A stretch of DNA of 64,000 nt. It comes from Undaria pinnatifida (taxonomy: Eukaryota > Sar > Phaeophyceae > Laminariales > Alariaceae). Shown here one piece after another: positions 1 through 11,290 of this stretch. The notes under the pieces are model-generated. The model was not told the DNA's origin, did not search any database, and worked only from the letters and a program-made list of their open reading frames with translations. A program made the translations under genes and the position numbers. Where the stretch lies: positions 25,399,972-25,463,971 of the forward strand of contig JABAKD010000023.1 in the NCBI GenBank assembly GCA_012845835.1. Direction: 5' to 3'. The stretch's first letter is position 1, and each line of letters begins with the position of its first letter.

Positions 1-74
1 ACATAACCCACCTCGGTGTGTCTCCACACCTCCATCTGAGAAAGAAAACCCTGCGAAGGGACTACCGTCCCACA
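1..74 (+). repeat. 3' part of the 5' LTR of the Ty3/gypsy fossil
   Basis: Identical base for base to 6577-6650. It ends in CCCACA, and the primer-binding site follows two bases later. The rest of this LTR lies upstream of the window. Confidence 0.9.
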
Positions 75-76
75 AT

Positions 77-90
77 TGGCGTCGAGGCAG
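77..90 (+). other. Primer-binding site of the Ty3/gypsy fossil
   Basis: TGGCGTCGAGGCAG begins two bases after the LTR end. TGG is the complement of a tRNA CCA end. The first eight bases (TGGCGTCG) also start the primer-binding sites of the elements at 19878 and 45519, so all three may use the same or related tRNA primers. It does not resemble the common initiator-Met site (TGGTATCAGAGC). Confidence 0.7.
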
Positions 91-177
91 TGAAGCTTGA
101 TCGGTTCTATAAACCCCACCGAGAGAGCGGGTAAGCTTCAATTCCAAAAAACACCGCACGTTTGTCCCGCTTGCCAT

Positions 178-1701
178 ATGGCAGACGGGGCAGACCCCCC
201 TGGTCCCGGGGATGGTCGTACGGACCCAAACATCCTTCCCCCACGTCTGGAGGGAGGTGGCCTTCCCTCACGTCCTGAGGAAGGCTCTTCGAATCAAGAC
301 CAGGAGGAGGAGGAAGAGGTAGAAGAAGAAACCTACTTCAGCCCCCGCGAGCCGTCACCTGGCCAAGATTCTTCTGAAGAAGAGCAGAGGCGACACCGTT
401 ATGGTCGCCACCGTAGTCGTCGAGGGCGTCACCGCCGCCGGTCGTTCTCCCCCGTAGGGAAAGGAGCAGCTGGTGAGGTCTCTTTCCCTCATCATATGGT
501 CAGTAGTTCTCAACAACAGCAGTCGCTCGTTAGCGAAAGCAACATTGCTAAGTTGAACGAACTGCTCGATAGGTCGTTGACTGAACAAGGACTTACAAGC
601 AATATTGCTGACCTGTTGTCTACGTTGACGGGTAGGGTACAACTAGCTCCGTCTGATTCAAGCAGCCTTAAAATAGGCAGTTCAGTCCCGTCTGTGTCAT
701 CTGTTAACACGAGGATGACAATGTCTGACTTCGGTGCTATCTCCAAGTTTTCAGGAAACGAAAATGACAAGAATAGCATCCTTAATGTCATGTCACAGTA
801 TGAAGCATTCGTCACCGCGTCGTTAAAATCACGTCCCGGCGTCACCGAGGACATGATTGATGACCTCCTAGTAACATACTTCATCTTCGTGTTAAAGGAT
901 GAGGCAATCCAGTTTTATACCCAGCTGGTAGGAGGGCAGGTTCCGTGGAGACGTAGTGCTGATGGAGATCGGCAACTGTCAGATACCGAGAGCAGCGCAA
1001 AACCGACCTCGTGGGCGGAAATGAAAACTGCTTTTGAAGCGTCGTACTTGTCAGCAGACGCTCTGGCACGCTCAGTAGAGCAGATTGTCACTCTGACTCA
1101 GGGTCCAAATGAGTCAGTAACGTCATACGTAAATCGTCTTAGAGACAGTTTTAACAATTTGAACCGTCAAGTTCAAAAACAACATGTACAGCCTGTAGAA
1201 GCTCTGCAGATCGGAATTTTTGAGCGTGGGTTACGCCCAGAAATTTTGGAACTACAACGCATTGGCCAGTACTGTAAGTCAATGCAGCAGGCAGTCGATA
1301 GGGCCCAGCGTAGTGCTGCGTCCCTAGCAGCAGTCGATGGCACAGTCAGTGCCATGTCATGGTCGACTGTTGCGCGCGGTCGTTCTAGAGCTCAGGTGCG
1401 AGCAGTACGCGGCCCTGAGAGTCGTCTTGAACGTAAACGCTCACACAGCGGTTCTCGTAAGAACCACGGTTTAGCAGCAGCAGCAGCATCTCACTTGTCC
1501 AGTTCGAAGATGCCTGCAGCGAGGTCGTCTACGTCTAGGTTGAACATCACGCGTGATCATTCACCCTGTTCAGTATCTGGGTGTACGGCTAGAGATAAGT
1601 CCAGTCACGCCAGTAATGATTGTTTCAACCACCCCTTGTTTGGGGAGGCTAACCTAGCCCGGTATCGGGAGAGGAGAGCTCGCCGTCAGAAGTCCACCTG
1701 A
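178..1701 (+). CDS. gag: Gag-like protein of the Ty3/gypsy fossil
   Basis: The first ATG in the frame is at 178 and gives about 507 residues. The N-terminus is acidic and proline-rich, followed by an Arg/Ser/His-rich stretch. The middle part (about 1020-1280) has the helical capsid pattern of retrotransposon gag proteins, including the SYVNRLRDSF-type segment. The C-terminus is basic and has a short Cys/His cluster near 1565-1640. Structural capsid protein by family knowledge. The protein is recognised by pattern and by its position ahead of protease and RT. Confidence 0.75.
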   Translation: MADGADPPGPGDGRTDPNILPPRLEGGGLPSRPEEGSSNQDQEEEEEVEEETYFSPREPSPGQDSSEEEQRRHRYGRHRSRRGRHRRRSFSPVGKGAAGEVSFPHHMVSSSQQQQSLVSESNIAKLNELLDRSLTEQGLTSNIADLLSTLTGRVQLAPSDSSSLKIGSSVPSVSSVNTRMTMSDFGAISKFSGNENDKNSILNVMSQYEAFVTASLKSRPGVTEDMIDDLLVTYFIFVLKDEAIQFYTQLVGGQVPWRRSADGDRQLSDTESSAKPTSWAEMKTAFEASYLSADALARSVEQIVTLTQGPNESVTSYVNRLRDSFNNLNRQVQKQHVQPVEALQIGIFERGLRPEILELQRIGQYCKSMQQAVDRAQRSAASLAAVDGTVSAMSWSTVARGRSRAQVRAVRGPESRLERKRSHSGSRKNHGLAAAAASHLSSSKMPAARSSTSRLNITRDHSPCSVSGCTARDKSSHASNDCFNHPLFGEANLARYRERRARRQKST

Positions 1702-1713
1702 CGGTGCCCAGTT

Positions 1714-4701
1714 GTGGAAGTCGTTCCCGCAGTTGGGAGTTCGTTTAGGGTTTCCCCCGAGATTGATTGTCCATCGGTTTCTGTAAGGTCGGGTAACCCG
1801 AGGGACGACATAGGGAAGCACGTGCTTTCCGAGTCGCTCACCCTCGAAGGTATGTCCATCTGTGATGAGACAAGCAAGGATACTGCAGTCGTAGATCCTT
1901 CCCCTGTAAGTAAGCGTGTGCGTTTTGCAGACAGTGTACCTGGTAGGTCGTTGGTTGACATGTGTCCCGCAGACCCCCATGTAGGCAATACGCAGGCGAA
2001 TTTTTTATTGCCAGTACCTAGTGAATCAGTGTCTAGGGATGTAGGTAATAAGCAGGTGGATTCTTCGTTGCCAGCGAGTGATGAGTCTGTGTCTGTGGAT
2101 GTCAATGAAGACTGCCCTGGTCATGAAAGGAGCAGTACTCATAATAATAATAAACATGAAGAATGGTACGCCTGTGCTTTATCGCGTCGTACGCGATCGC
2201 CGCTTACGCTTGCTTTCTCGTCTCATCGCGTTCATATATGTGGACGTATTGGAGGCTTCGAGGTGCCTCGTGTCACTGTTGACACGGCAAGCGATGTTCC
2301 ATGTGTGGCTTTCTCGTTTGTGAAACGCCACCCTATCTTGAAAAATGAACCGATACATGCCATCCCACCTGCTGTGCTCACGTTGAAAGCCGCAAATGGA
2401 TCAGTGATGGAAATACTAGGGTTCATTCGCTTTGATTTACAACTGGGGGACGTCACTCGCCCAGTAGAAGCGCTTGTCATTTCATCGTTACGTCCTGATG
2501 ATATCCTGTTAGATAACAGCGTCATGTCTTTATTTGGTGCGAAACTTGACTGGAAAAATCAATGTATCACTTTTCATTCAAGCGAAACAACAATACCCGC
2601 TGTTCATCGTGTTGATTCAAGTACCACTGGATCATCAATTTCTCCAGCAGGAGTAACCTCTGCGTCTGTCGCATCCGTCCATGCTGACTTTGAGGCTATC
2701 CCTGTTTGTCTGAAATCCTGTTTTTATTTACCAGCGGGAACTGAGGCATCGGTTGTTGTTTTCACCGATACAAAACCTCCGGTCGATACTGACGTCGTAT
2801 TAGAACCTCGTACGACGGTATCTCAATCCGAATTCTCCGAAAATATTGGAACAAAAAAATTCCAAACTTTCGAACGTGTTGTTGTTGCACGTACTGTAGC
2901 AACATGGCGTGCAGTGGACGGGTCCGTCTGGTTGCAAATCGCCAATCCGTCTACACGCGGTGTCACTATACCCGCACATCTAGCACTTGCGCTCTTGTCA
3001 ACAGCCAGTGTGACGGATACACCTGAATTACGGATAAGTGCGGTAGCCGCATCACCCAAAAATAAGGATGAGCTAGCAGCTGCGCGAGAAGCACTAGAGC
3101 CAGCCCTTGCTAAAGCATTTGCCGACACTACCTTCTCACCCGAACAAGTTTCGGAGGTTAAAAACCTATGCGCAAAATACCGCCCAGTCTTTTCGTTGTC
3201 AGCGGATGAGTTAGGCTGTTGTAAAATAGCCGAAGCTACATTCCCGTTACAACCAGGCACTTGTCCGGTTGATCGTGCGCCGTACCGTACCTCACCCCGC
3301 CTTCAAAAACAAATCGATGACCAAGTCGACAAGTTACTGAAGCAGGGAATAATAGAGGAACGCACGAGTGCCTGGGGTAGTCCTGTTACTATTGTCAGCA
3401 AAGCTGATGGGTCACCACGGTTCTGTGTTGACTACCGTAACACTCTCAATCGTCATCTCGTCCGTAAAACATGGCCCATGCCCAACATCGAAACTCATCT
3501 CGACTCTGTGGGCGGAGCCAAGTTCATCACAGTAGCCGACGTCCAGAGTGCTTTTCATCAGCTTCCTGTTGCTGACGCGGACATCGAATCAACTGCTTTT
3601 GTCACAGCTAAAGGCAAGTACTGCTTTAAACGCATGCCGTTCGGAGTTTGTAACGCACCCTGGTCGTATCAACATATGATGTCGCTCGCCCTTGGTGATA
3701 CTGGTTCAGCCAATGGTCTTTTGTGTTATATGGATGATTTAATAGCTTGTTCATCTACGTGGGAAGCACATCTGTTGTTACTCGAACGCATGTTTTCAGC
3801 TCTACAAGCAGCTGGTTTGACGCTAAACCGTCCAAGTTACAGTTCGGTTCGAAACAAGTTAAATATTTAGGTCATATAATATCGGAACATGGTATCACTA
3901 TTGGCGATGATCGTATGAAAGCCATTAGTGAGTTGCCAGACCCGAAGAATATCAAGGAACTACGTTCTTTATTAGGCACACTCAATTTCGTTCGCCGGTT
4001 TGTACCAGAATATGCTGAAGTTACAGCACCTCTGGTCGAGCTTACTAAAAAGCAGTATAAGCAACGGCGGGAATTCGAGAAACATTGGGGAACAACTCAA
4101 TCTGAAGCAGTAACCCGGATTAAGAAGTTGTTATCTTCCCCTCCAGTATTACATTTCCCTGATTATTCTAAAGAGTTTATCGTACATGTAGATGCAAGTG
4201 AAGCAGGAGTCGGAGCATTCTTAGCCCAAAACGCCAACGAAGGATCTGATAAACCAGACCTACAAATCATTGCTTACTTTAGTAAACGTTTTACGAAAGG
4301 ACAAAAACATTATTCAGCAACGATGAAAGAGTGTTGTGGAGTTGTCCTCGCTCTACAGCATTGGCGTCCGTACCTTTGGGGCAAACACTTCAAATGCGTC
4401 ACCGACCACGCTGCTCTCACACATCTATATTATATGCAAGACACATCCAACATGTTAACACGTTGGGCCATTGCCTTGCAAAGCTTCGATTTTACAGTCG
4501 AGCATAAGCCGGGAAAATTACACGTAGTACCGGACACATTATCCCGATTGTTTGGCGACATACCAGAGGACACAACCCAAGGAAAGACGTCTATTTCTGA
4601 TGTGTTGCCGCCGAAACCCAGGTTAGCCTCTATCTGTCGCAATGTACCACAAGATGGGCTACCCTATTGCCCACCAACTCCACGTGCGTATAAAGTACAT
4701 T

Positions 4702-4740
<39 letters not shown>
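1714..4740 (+). CDS. pol: Pol region of the Ty3/gypsy fossil: protease, RT, RNase H
   Basis: An aspartic-protease motif of DTAS type lies near 2277. Reverse transcriptase covers about 3250-3900 with the catalytic YMDD at 3727-3738. RNase H follows at about 4170-4540, with the HVDAS and TDHAALTHL-type segments. This order is that of Ty3/gypsy pol. The region does not read as a single open frame and is a fossil; I do not resolve it further. A long A-run lies near its 3' end. Confidence 0.85.
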
Positions 4741-4744
<4 letters not shown>

Positions 4745-6428
4745 ATGAACACTGCTTAGTTAGTCGAGAGTGATCGTGAATTGTTTACGAGTATTGTATC
4801 AGTATTTCGTGCATTAGACCCGGAGAAGTTAATAGAAGGGCAGAAATTAGAATTTAGAACATACAAGGTTTTAGATGATACTTACCATTATCCCCTTCCG
4901 CGACGAGAAACACTTCAATCCGCGAGTAGTTTATTCATAGTTGTCGTAGATCTTGATTTCAATCTTTTCGGGAACTAAATTACCAATACCAAATTTAGAT
5001 GAAGAAACATCCCCGTTTAATGTTCAGTTCCGAGTCCGTTTTCGTGGGGAAGGTCCAAATAGCGATGGCTGGTATCACCGTCGCCAAATTCCCCACTGCA
5101 GTGAATTTATTCGCTCATATTTTGCGAGCATCCAGGACGTCCCTCCTGATCCGCAAACACCAACAACTCCCGCGTCTCCAGTCTAGCAAACTGTCGAGGC
5201 AGAGCCAACGGTACCATCACGTTTGTGCCGCGGTATGAGTTGGATACCAAAGTCGATAATGGGCAGGGTAGGTCGTCAACCACCTCTCCATTATCTTATT
5301 TTCCTTTTGTGAGGAAATACTTGACATCATCGATGTTCGACGATCGTCGTTGTCAAGCAGCAGATTTTTGCATATACAGACTGATCCCCTGTATACAGTC
5401 TGCAAGTCCGTTGATGGTAATCGTTTTGAGTTAGACATGTTGTGTTCCTGTAAATTGTGGTCAGTGGGAGGAAGATCACATTTAGAGCGAATGGGGACGC
5501 CCACGAGCTCCGAATGTAATATCAACTCGCCAAGTTGCTGATGTACAAGATACAGAGATGTCTAATTCCCATCTGGTCGTTGTCATACACCAGATTGTAT
5601 CATGGTTGTTGCATAGCAGGTTCTGCCCTTGGTACAGGCTGAACGTGCGGGTGTGGAGATACTAAGTTGTATCTCAGTGCAATAAATAAACGAGGTACGT
5701 TAAATATTGTAGAGTTAAAGCTCTGCATATCTAAAAGGTGCATGTCTGTTTACAGGCATAATACCCTCAACTCGAACGAGGCTTCTTCGAAGAGTTACCA
5801 ATTGTTTATCGTTTAGATTGTCATATCTCGACGATAGCACTGAGAGATGTACTATCTTGAGACAAGCTAAGTTTCGATAGTAGTCTGTAACACCATGATA
5901 TATACCATGGCAATCCCACCATGCTACGTAGCAAGATGGAGGAGCCGGACCTTGTTTATCAGTATGTCAAAATCTTCATGAAGTACCAAGTGTTAGCAGT
6001 CTGAGCACACTTGAAGAAGGTCCTAGGTTGTCAATCGTACTACAGGTCACAACTGCACCCAGCAAAGTCGCGCAAGCTGAGGCTTAGCAGTAAACCTGTT
6101 CTCTGAAAGTTTCGTAGCTAGTTCGTGCTAGCTCTAAACTGTCATTGTCGTTCCCGTAGGAACATGTCCAAGGATTGTCTCGCGATTCGAAACGTTTCGA
6201 AGCAGCGATAACATTGTACAGCATGGAAGTCCGTTAATACTTGAGAAGAGTCATAATCATATTTACGTGTTTTATCGACACGAATATGAAGTCATATTGA
6301 CCAATTGTTTTACCCGAGTTTCGGACTCTGCTGCAATAATAGTGATTATCGGCGTATTCCAGGGAATTCCTAAGATCCTGTTATCCCAAGTCGACACCTC
6401 TTATAAGACGCGCACGTTTGCACGTCTG
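4741..6428 (+). other. 3' internal region of the Ty3/gypsy fossil, no recognisable gene
   Basis: About 1.7 kb between RNase H and the polypurine tract. Only short open stretches are present. I saw neither the HHCC zinc motif nor the DDE core of an integrase. This may be decayed integrase, 3' untranslated sequence, or both. Confidence 0.5.
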
Positions 6429-6650
6429 AAAAAAGGGGGGGGTGATGTGGATACCAGTCCCTATTCCCTAGATTGTACCGCCTCCTTATCACTATAATAC
6501 TTCAAGATCATCCTGGCTCCTCGAGGCAGACTCTGAGGTGTTTCCTCATCGTTGACCCTCGAGCGTGCGGTTGCGCACATAACCCACCTCGGTGTGTCTC
6601 CACACCTCCATCTGAGAAAGAAAACCCTGCGAAGGGACTACCGTCCCACA
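6429..6650 (+). repeat. Polypurine tract and 3' LTR of the Ty3/gypsy fossil
   Basis: The A/G run at 6429-6442 is directly followed by TGATGTGG. The LTR runs from about 6443 (or 6446, if TGTGG pairs with the terminal CCACA) to 6650, about 205-208 bp. Its last 74 bases equal the partial 5' LTR. The target duplication cannot be checked because the left flank lies outside the window. Confidence 0.85.
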
Positions 6651-6652
6651 AT

Positions 6653-6985
6653 GCGGCAAATTTCAAATTCAAATTGTTTGCAGCCGTCAACGGCAATTCC
6701 CCCTCAACAGCCAGCAATTGGCCAACTTCAAATAAAAGTACAAAAAAGAAGTTGCTGAAAAAGCAAAATAAAAATATCAGAGAGCAAGCAGTAAAGATCA
6801 GAGAATGAGAGCTAAAAAGTAAGTAAGAATGAGACTAGGGAAAGCAAGGAAGGCAAGGAACTTCGGGACGGTTCTTTTCCCCAGCAACTAATTTTCTTTT
6901 CGGCAATTACGGGCTGAGAAGGGCTGAGAGGGGGGAGGATATGCCGAGCGAGACGTCCGAGGGGGGCGAGGTCTAGGTATATAGT
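6653..6985 (-). pseudogene. Inverted scrap of the tandem gene unit (intron 1 block)
   Basis: The reverse complement matches the block upstream of exon 2 at 43240-43570, 46526-46850, 50967-51290 and 54304-54640. Shared landmarks include TTGCCAAT-type sequence, the AGTTGCTGG/GGAAAAGAACC segment and GGATATGCC. It is closest to copy A, since both have GGACGTC where the others have GGAGGTC. The match ends exactly where the Ty3/gypsy fossil begins, so that element inserted into a fifth, inverted copy. Any coding part of this copy would lie upstream of the window. Confidence 0.8.
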
Positions 6986-7598
6986 TGTATGTGGTCCGCC
7001 GAAGGAAGTATCCGGTGAGATCACACTACCAGATCATGACCAGAGCGTCTCTAGACACCAGACACCAGGGGGGGGGGGGGGCAAGACGGTTGTCGATGGA
7101 ATCTTGTGTGGATCCAAGCGTGCAAGGCACACTTCCCCACGCCCACCCTTGTTTGCTGCTGGGGATCTCCATCTCTCCGGCGGCGTGTGGAATGCTCCTC
7201 GATTTCTGGCTCCGGGACGCTTTAATTTCGACCTAGAAGGCGCGTACGACTCGGGTAGCTTTGCTGTCTATCCCCGTTGCTGGTCTACCGCTCCTTGTCG
7301 TGTGTGTGGCAGCAGCAGCCAGCAGCAGCAGCCAGCAGCCAGCACCAAGTTTTCAAACACAGCGAACCATAATACGACGGTGGAAACCCGGGGATAGTTC
7401 TTATATGTCCCCGTGGGCGAGGTTTAGATTCCGCCTATGTCAGCGAGATTATCACTCCCTTGGCAGGCGTTTCCTTCCTGCCAATGTTGGCAGATTCCCG
7501 GGCGCCGCATATGCCGCATAATGGACGCTCCTTATTTCTGATGCAGTTATTTTTGGAGCCTCAAAACTACAAAAATAATCGCCAGAAATAATCGGTCA
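6986..7598. other. Intergenic stretch with short repeats
   Basis: No supported gene. A G run lies at about 7069-7081 and a CAG-rich run near 7305-7345. At 7462-7506 there is a sequence shared with 41169-41213. It contains the inverted repeat TTGGCAGG/CCTGCCAA followed by TTGGCAG. Confidence 0.5.
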
Positions 7599-7615
7599 AA
7601 ATTTTCCAGGGCTTT

Positions 7616-7945
7616 TCACGGGTCGGGTCAAATCTCGCGGGTCGGGTCGGGTCGGGTCGGGTCAGCTGACCCGACCCGACCCGCGAGATTTTCGAGACGT
7701 CTTGACCCGACCCGACCCGACCCGCGAGATTTTGAAAACCTCTTGACCCGACCCGACCCGACCCGCGAGATTTTCGAGACGTCTTGACCCGACCCGACCC
7801 GACCCGCGAGATTTTGAAATCGTCCTGACCCGACCCGACCCGACCCGCGACAATCCGGGTGACCCGCGAGATTCGGGTCGTCTGGCGGGTCACGTTAACT
7901 CGACCCGTGACATTTCTCACGGGTCAGAGTAAAAAAGTCACGGGT
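7616..7945. repeat. Left subterminal GGGTC/GACCC minisatellite
   Basis: GGGTCGGGTC runs turn over at a palindrome near 7661-7672 (GGGTCAGCTGACCC). They continue as about five 40-bp units of GACCC repeats joined by GCGAGATTTT spacers. The minus strand carries four or more GGG tracts separated by TC, a G-quadruplex-capable pattern. The matching array is at the right end of the same block (18005-18290). Open frames here are by-products of the repeat. Confidence 0.85.
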
Positions 7946-8183
7946 CAAAGCATGTATACCTCGGTCGGTTGGTTGGTCCTTGGTCCCTCGTACTTTCCCC
8001 AGTATGTCGTGTTCTCTGCGTTTTTTACCGGCATTGTTTGCAGCTGATGATTATGTCATGCGGTGTGCGCGCGAGAAATAGGAAAGAAACCGCAACCCAC
8101 GTGCATGGACATGCCCGTACCGTTAGACCACCGGGTCGACCCGACGAGCGAGCCGACGAGCGAGCTAGTTATAAGTTACAAGT

Positions 8184-8344
8184 GCAATCTCCGGCCCCGG
8201 CAAGCAGCCTAACTGAGCCGCCTCCGACAGCAAGCAAGCCCACAACTGGGGCGGTGGATCTGTCAGCAGGGGCTGCGATCCGCGAGGATGCGTTGTCTGC
8301 TGCTGGTGCTTGCTGCTGCCAGGGTGCTGCTGCTGCTGCTGCTG

Positions 8345-8388
<44 letters not shown>

Positions 8389-8655
8389 CGACAACGGCTG
8401 CTCTTCTTGCTTGTTTACGTTTGGTCACATTTCGTACGAACTGGTATGATAATTCTCGAGCTAGCTACTACTACTACTTACTGCTGTATCTATCTTCTAT
8501 CTGTGCAGTCTCCAGCCCCGGCAAGCAGCCTAGCTGAGCCGCCTCCGGCAGCAAGCCCACAACTGGGGCGGTGGGTCTGTCAGCAGGGGCTGCGATTCGC
8601 GAGAATCCGGGGTCTGCTGCTGGTGCTTGCTGCTGCCAGTGCTGCTGCTGCTGCT
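8184..8655. repeat. Direct duplication around CTG runs
   Basis: A segment of about 150 bp beginning with the CCCCGGCAAGCAGCCTA motif occurs at about 8184-8345 and again at about 8508-8655. Each copy runs into (CTG)n; the longest run is about 8325-8385. A further segment after the first run (about 8385-8450, ACGTTTGGTCACATTTCGTA) recurs in direct orientation near 17665-17690. Confidence 0.7.
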
Positions 8656-8659
8656 GCTA

Positions 8660-8805
8660 TTGGAGCTAACGAACAGCTAACAGGGTAAAATAAAAGTTTA
8701 GGATGGATTTTTTCTTTAGGATGGGATTTTTTTTTTTTTCGTCGAGAAATCGTCGAAAACATTTCCGACCGAGGGTTCCCGACCGAACATATTTTGCCCA
8801 CTATC
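8660..8805. repeat. Inverted copy of the Harbinger target region
   Basis: The reverse complement of about 8670-8800 matches 16515-16584 joined to 17587-17632, that is, the two flanks of the Harbinger element without the insert. The single TAA here represents the unoccupied site. The two copies are inverted relative to each other inside the 10.7-kb block. Confidence 0.8.
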
Positions 8806-10214
8806 TACTAGTCATCGTTGCCAAGCTCAAAACGCTATTGTGCCTCTGCGTGCATCTAGGGATAAACACGGTAGATCCGATGCTTCTGTGTCTGCATCAA
8901 GCCAGCATCTATAAAAATAGTTAAAACACAAGGCAGTGCACAGCAGTCACATTCTATACTAATATTATTATGAAAATTTAAATTGACTCCAGCTGAGATC
9001 GAATATGTTGTCGAACTCATCTTTGTAAGCTGTGTGTGATACTCCGATCGCGCGTATTATGACGCCACCAACCACCTGTGTATGGCCGATGAACGAAAAT
9101 TGACATGGCTGCCTCATCAAGGTCGCGTGTAATGTATTTATAATGTCCAGCAGCTACAAGCGGCCGCCGGCGTGCTGGTCCGTAGCCGTCTGTGGAGGAG
9201 GAGAGAAACCGGGAGTGGGAAATGATTTTGTCAAGCGCGTCGCAGCCAAAACATTGTTTTTAATCTTTAAGGCAGAACTAGAACGCCAACTAGCTGCGAA
9301 ACCTTTCTAGCTTTTGGTTCTCGGTTCTTGGTTCATACTATATCGCACTTCGATCGCGGGAGATGCGAGTGCTCGAGTGGTGCATTATCAGGAGTAGAGG
9401 AGTCTATCAGCTCACGTGTTATTCACGGCTAACCGTGATGGAGGAATGGAGAACAGCCTGCGTTCAGGAAGTTTCGCTATGGGAGGTGCCACATCCTCAT
9501 CGATGCGATCGAGATCAGGGTCTGTAAAAGGTGAGGCACGTCTCTCACGTTGGATCGGTCGCCTCTCACCTCGGTAAAACTCTATTTTTAACGAACAAGG
9601 CTTTGAGACACTCTTATTCGCAGGGGTCACCGGCCAGCCATGGCGGGACGCACGTCCGTATGTGCAAATCCCATAATCGCCAGCCACGCAACAAGTACTA
9701 CGTCCGAGCCAGTGGCTTGGTGGCTCCAGATAGATAGTGTTTGTCCTTTCTACTTTCACCCTTGTCGCGTGCTTGTCGAATGTCCAGTCAACCAGTCTGG
9801 CATCCTCGAGGACTTTCTACTGCTGCTGCTGTTGGCTGTAGTTCCGAGATGATTTTGTCGCGCGCAAAGGGGGTGCAGGCTGACCGCCTTTGCTGAATCA
9901 TCCTGTGGACCCTCTGGAACTGTAATAGCTCAGGAGTGTTACCGACGTACTGTATATGCTCCGTAAAGGCACACTACACACCCGGTAGCGCGCGCAATCG
10001 CAGTACCTCGACAAACTTGTAAATATGAGCTTCGACGGATCGCTTGGCGTTTTGTGCCCCCCAGCAACCAGTACTTGCACGTAGTTTTGGTGGGAATCGG
10101 GTCCGAAATTCGTACCGAGAGGTATACTAGCACGCTGATCACACCTGACACGGCAGCAGTCAACTACGTACTGCTGCTGTTGTATACAGAAACTGAATCG
10201 AGTGCCGTATCATA
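8806..10214. other. Non-coding interior of the 10.7-kb block
   Basis: Only short open frames without recognisable motifs. I see no gene, RNA or mobile-element end here. Confidence 0.4.
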
Positions 10215-11290
10215 CATACCGGCATTTTTTCGATGCCATGAAAATTAAGCCGGACAGATGCTCTGCGTATTCATAGCAGCAGCAGAGTATATAGAAGCGG
10301 AAGTACACGAGCCCAACGTAGACATGAACCGCTGTCGATACAGGGTTGCTTCATCAATAATACCAGTCGTACTCGCACGGGTAGGAGCAATATGAGAAGT
10401 AATATTTACATTTCTTTGTACGTACGTCGTAGCTGGCATTGTAGTACAGACAGCAGTAGTAGTAGCAATTTGCTGCACGAAAATAGCACGTACATACTCG
10501 TACCAGGTACAAGATTATCACGTGCGTTACACAGCTTCAGAGCAGTTACAGACATGAGGCTTGCGATACCATGCAAGGCACAAACATTGTTCCAACTTAT
10601 TTCGAAAAACGACAGCCAGCCGCCGACGTACAGAGTAGTACACTACAACAGACGACGCATATTTTTAAAGCTGATCGAGTGCTGGGTGTATCTGGATATA
10701 TCGGCATTTTTCGATACCATAGCAATTAAGCCGAAGAGCATCTCCTTGTCTTAACAACGATGTTCCGCCGTATTCATAGTAGCAGCAGCATCAGCAGCAG
10801 CAGGAGCAGCAGCAGCAGCGGAGTAGCAGCAGTAGAACACGAGTCCAACGTAGACGTGCACCGTTATTGATGTACTGTAGGCTCACGAATAGTGCTCGTA
10901 CGCGTAGGAGTAACGTGAGCTCGAGTGAGCGTTTTTTTTTTGTACGTAGCTGACCTCACAAAAATAACACAACACATGCGCGTGCCATACATACCTGGTA
11001 CAAGACTACCAGGTATCACGTGCGTGTAGCAGCGTATACAGAGCTTTAGATAGGAAACCTGCAGATGAGAAGATTCAGACATGAGGCTTGGTGCGTAAAC
11101 GACGGCAAACGTTTGTTCAAGCTGGATAGCGCACTTGCTACAGCTGTTCGTTGCTCTCCTCCTCACGCACTAATAATGTCCTACCATAGGATCTAAGGCT
11201 CGGTCGCGGAACTCCAATGGCAATATACAAATCGTGTGTGAGTATGGGCATTTTTCAATACCATAAAAAACAATCCGAGAAAGCAGCAGT
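10215..11290. repeat. Diverged tandem repeat of about 0.5 kb
   Basis: Units start with the GGCATTTTTCGATACCAT motif near 10220, 10700 and 11247. Later landmarks recur in the same order: CAGCAG runs, the CCAACGTAGAC motif, a GTAGGAG segment, TACGTACG, ACCAGGTACAAG and AGACATGAGGCTTG. The first two units are nearly full length; the third is only a start. No coding capacity is evident. Confidence 0.65.

Larger units (their letters stand above)
1..6650 (+). mobile_element. Ty3/gypsy LTR retrotransposon (fossil), 5' end outside the window
   Basis: The last 74 bases of the 5' LTR (1-74) recur without a difference at 6577-6650, which marks the 3' LTR and implies a young insertion. A primer-binding site starts at 77 and a polypurine tract (6429-6442) precedes the 3' LTR. 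Parts in order are gag, aspartic protease, reverse transcriptase and RNase H. That order with a YMDD-type RT is typical of Ty3/gypsy. I could not recognise an integrase. The pol part reads in more than one piece, so the copy looks broken, with at least a few breaks. It sits in an inverted scrap of the gene unit found at 43-63 kb. Confidence 0.9.

Noticed and set aside
7567-7920. Arg/Val/Gly/Ser-rich minus-strand proteins over the GGGTC array (also 18015-18278)
   Set aside because: Low-complexity translation of a minisatellite with no start context or conserved motif.
8165-8428. Poly-Ala/poly-Gln proteins over the CTG runs
   Set aside because: Translation of a trinucleotide run in all frames; no flanking domain.
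9412-9759. A 115-residue minus-strand frame inside the 10.7-kb block
   Set aside because: No recognisable motif, no splice context and overlap with a plus-strand frame of equal quality.
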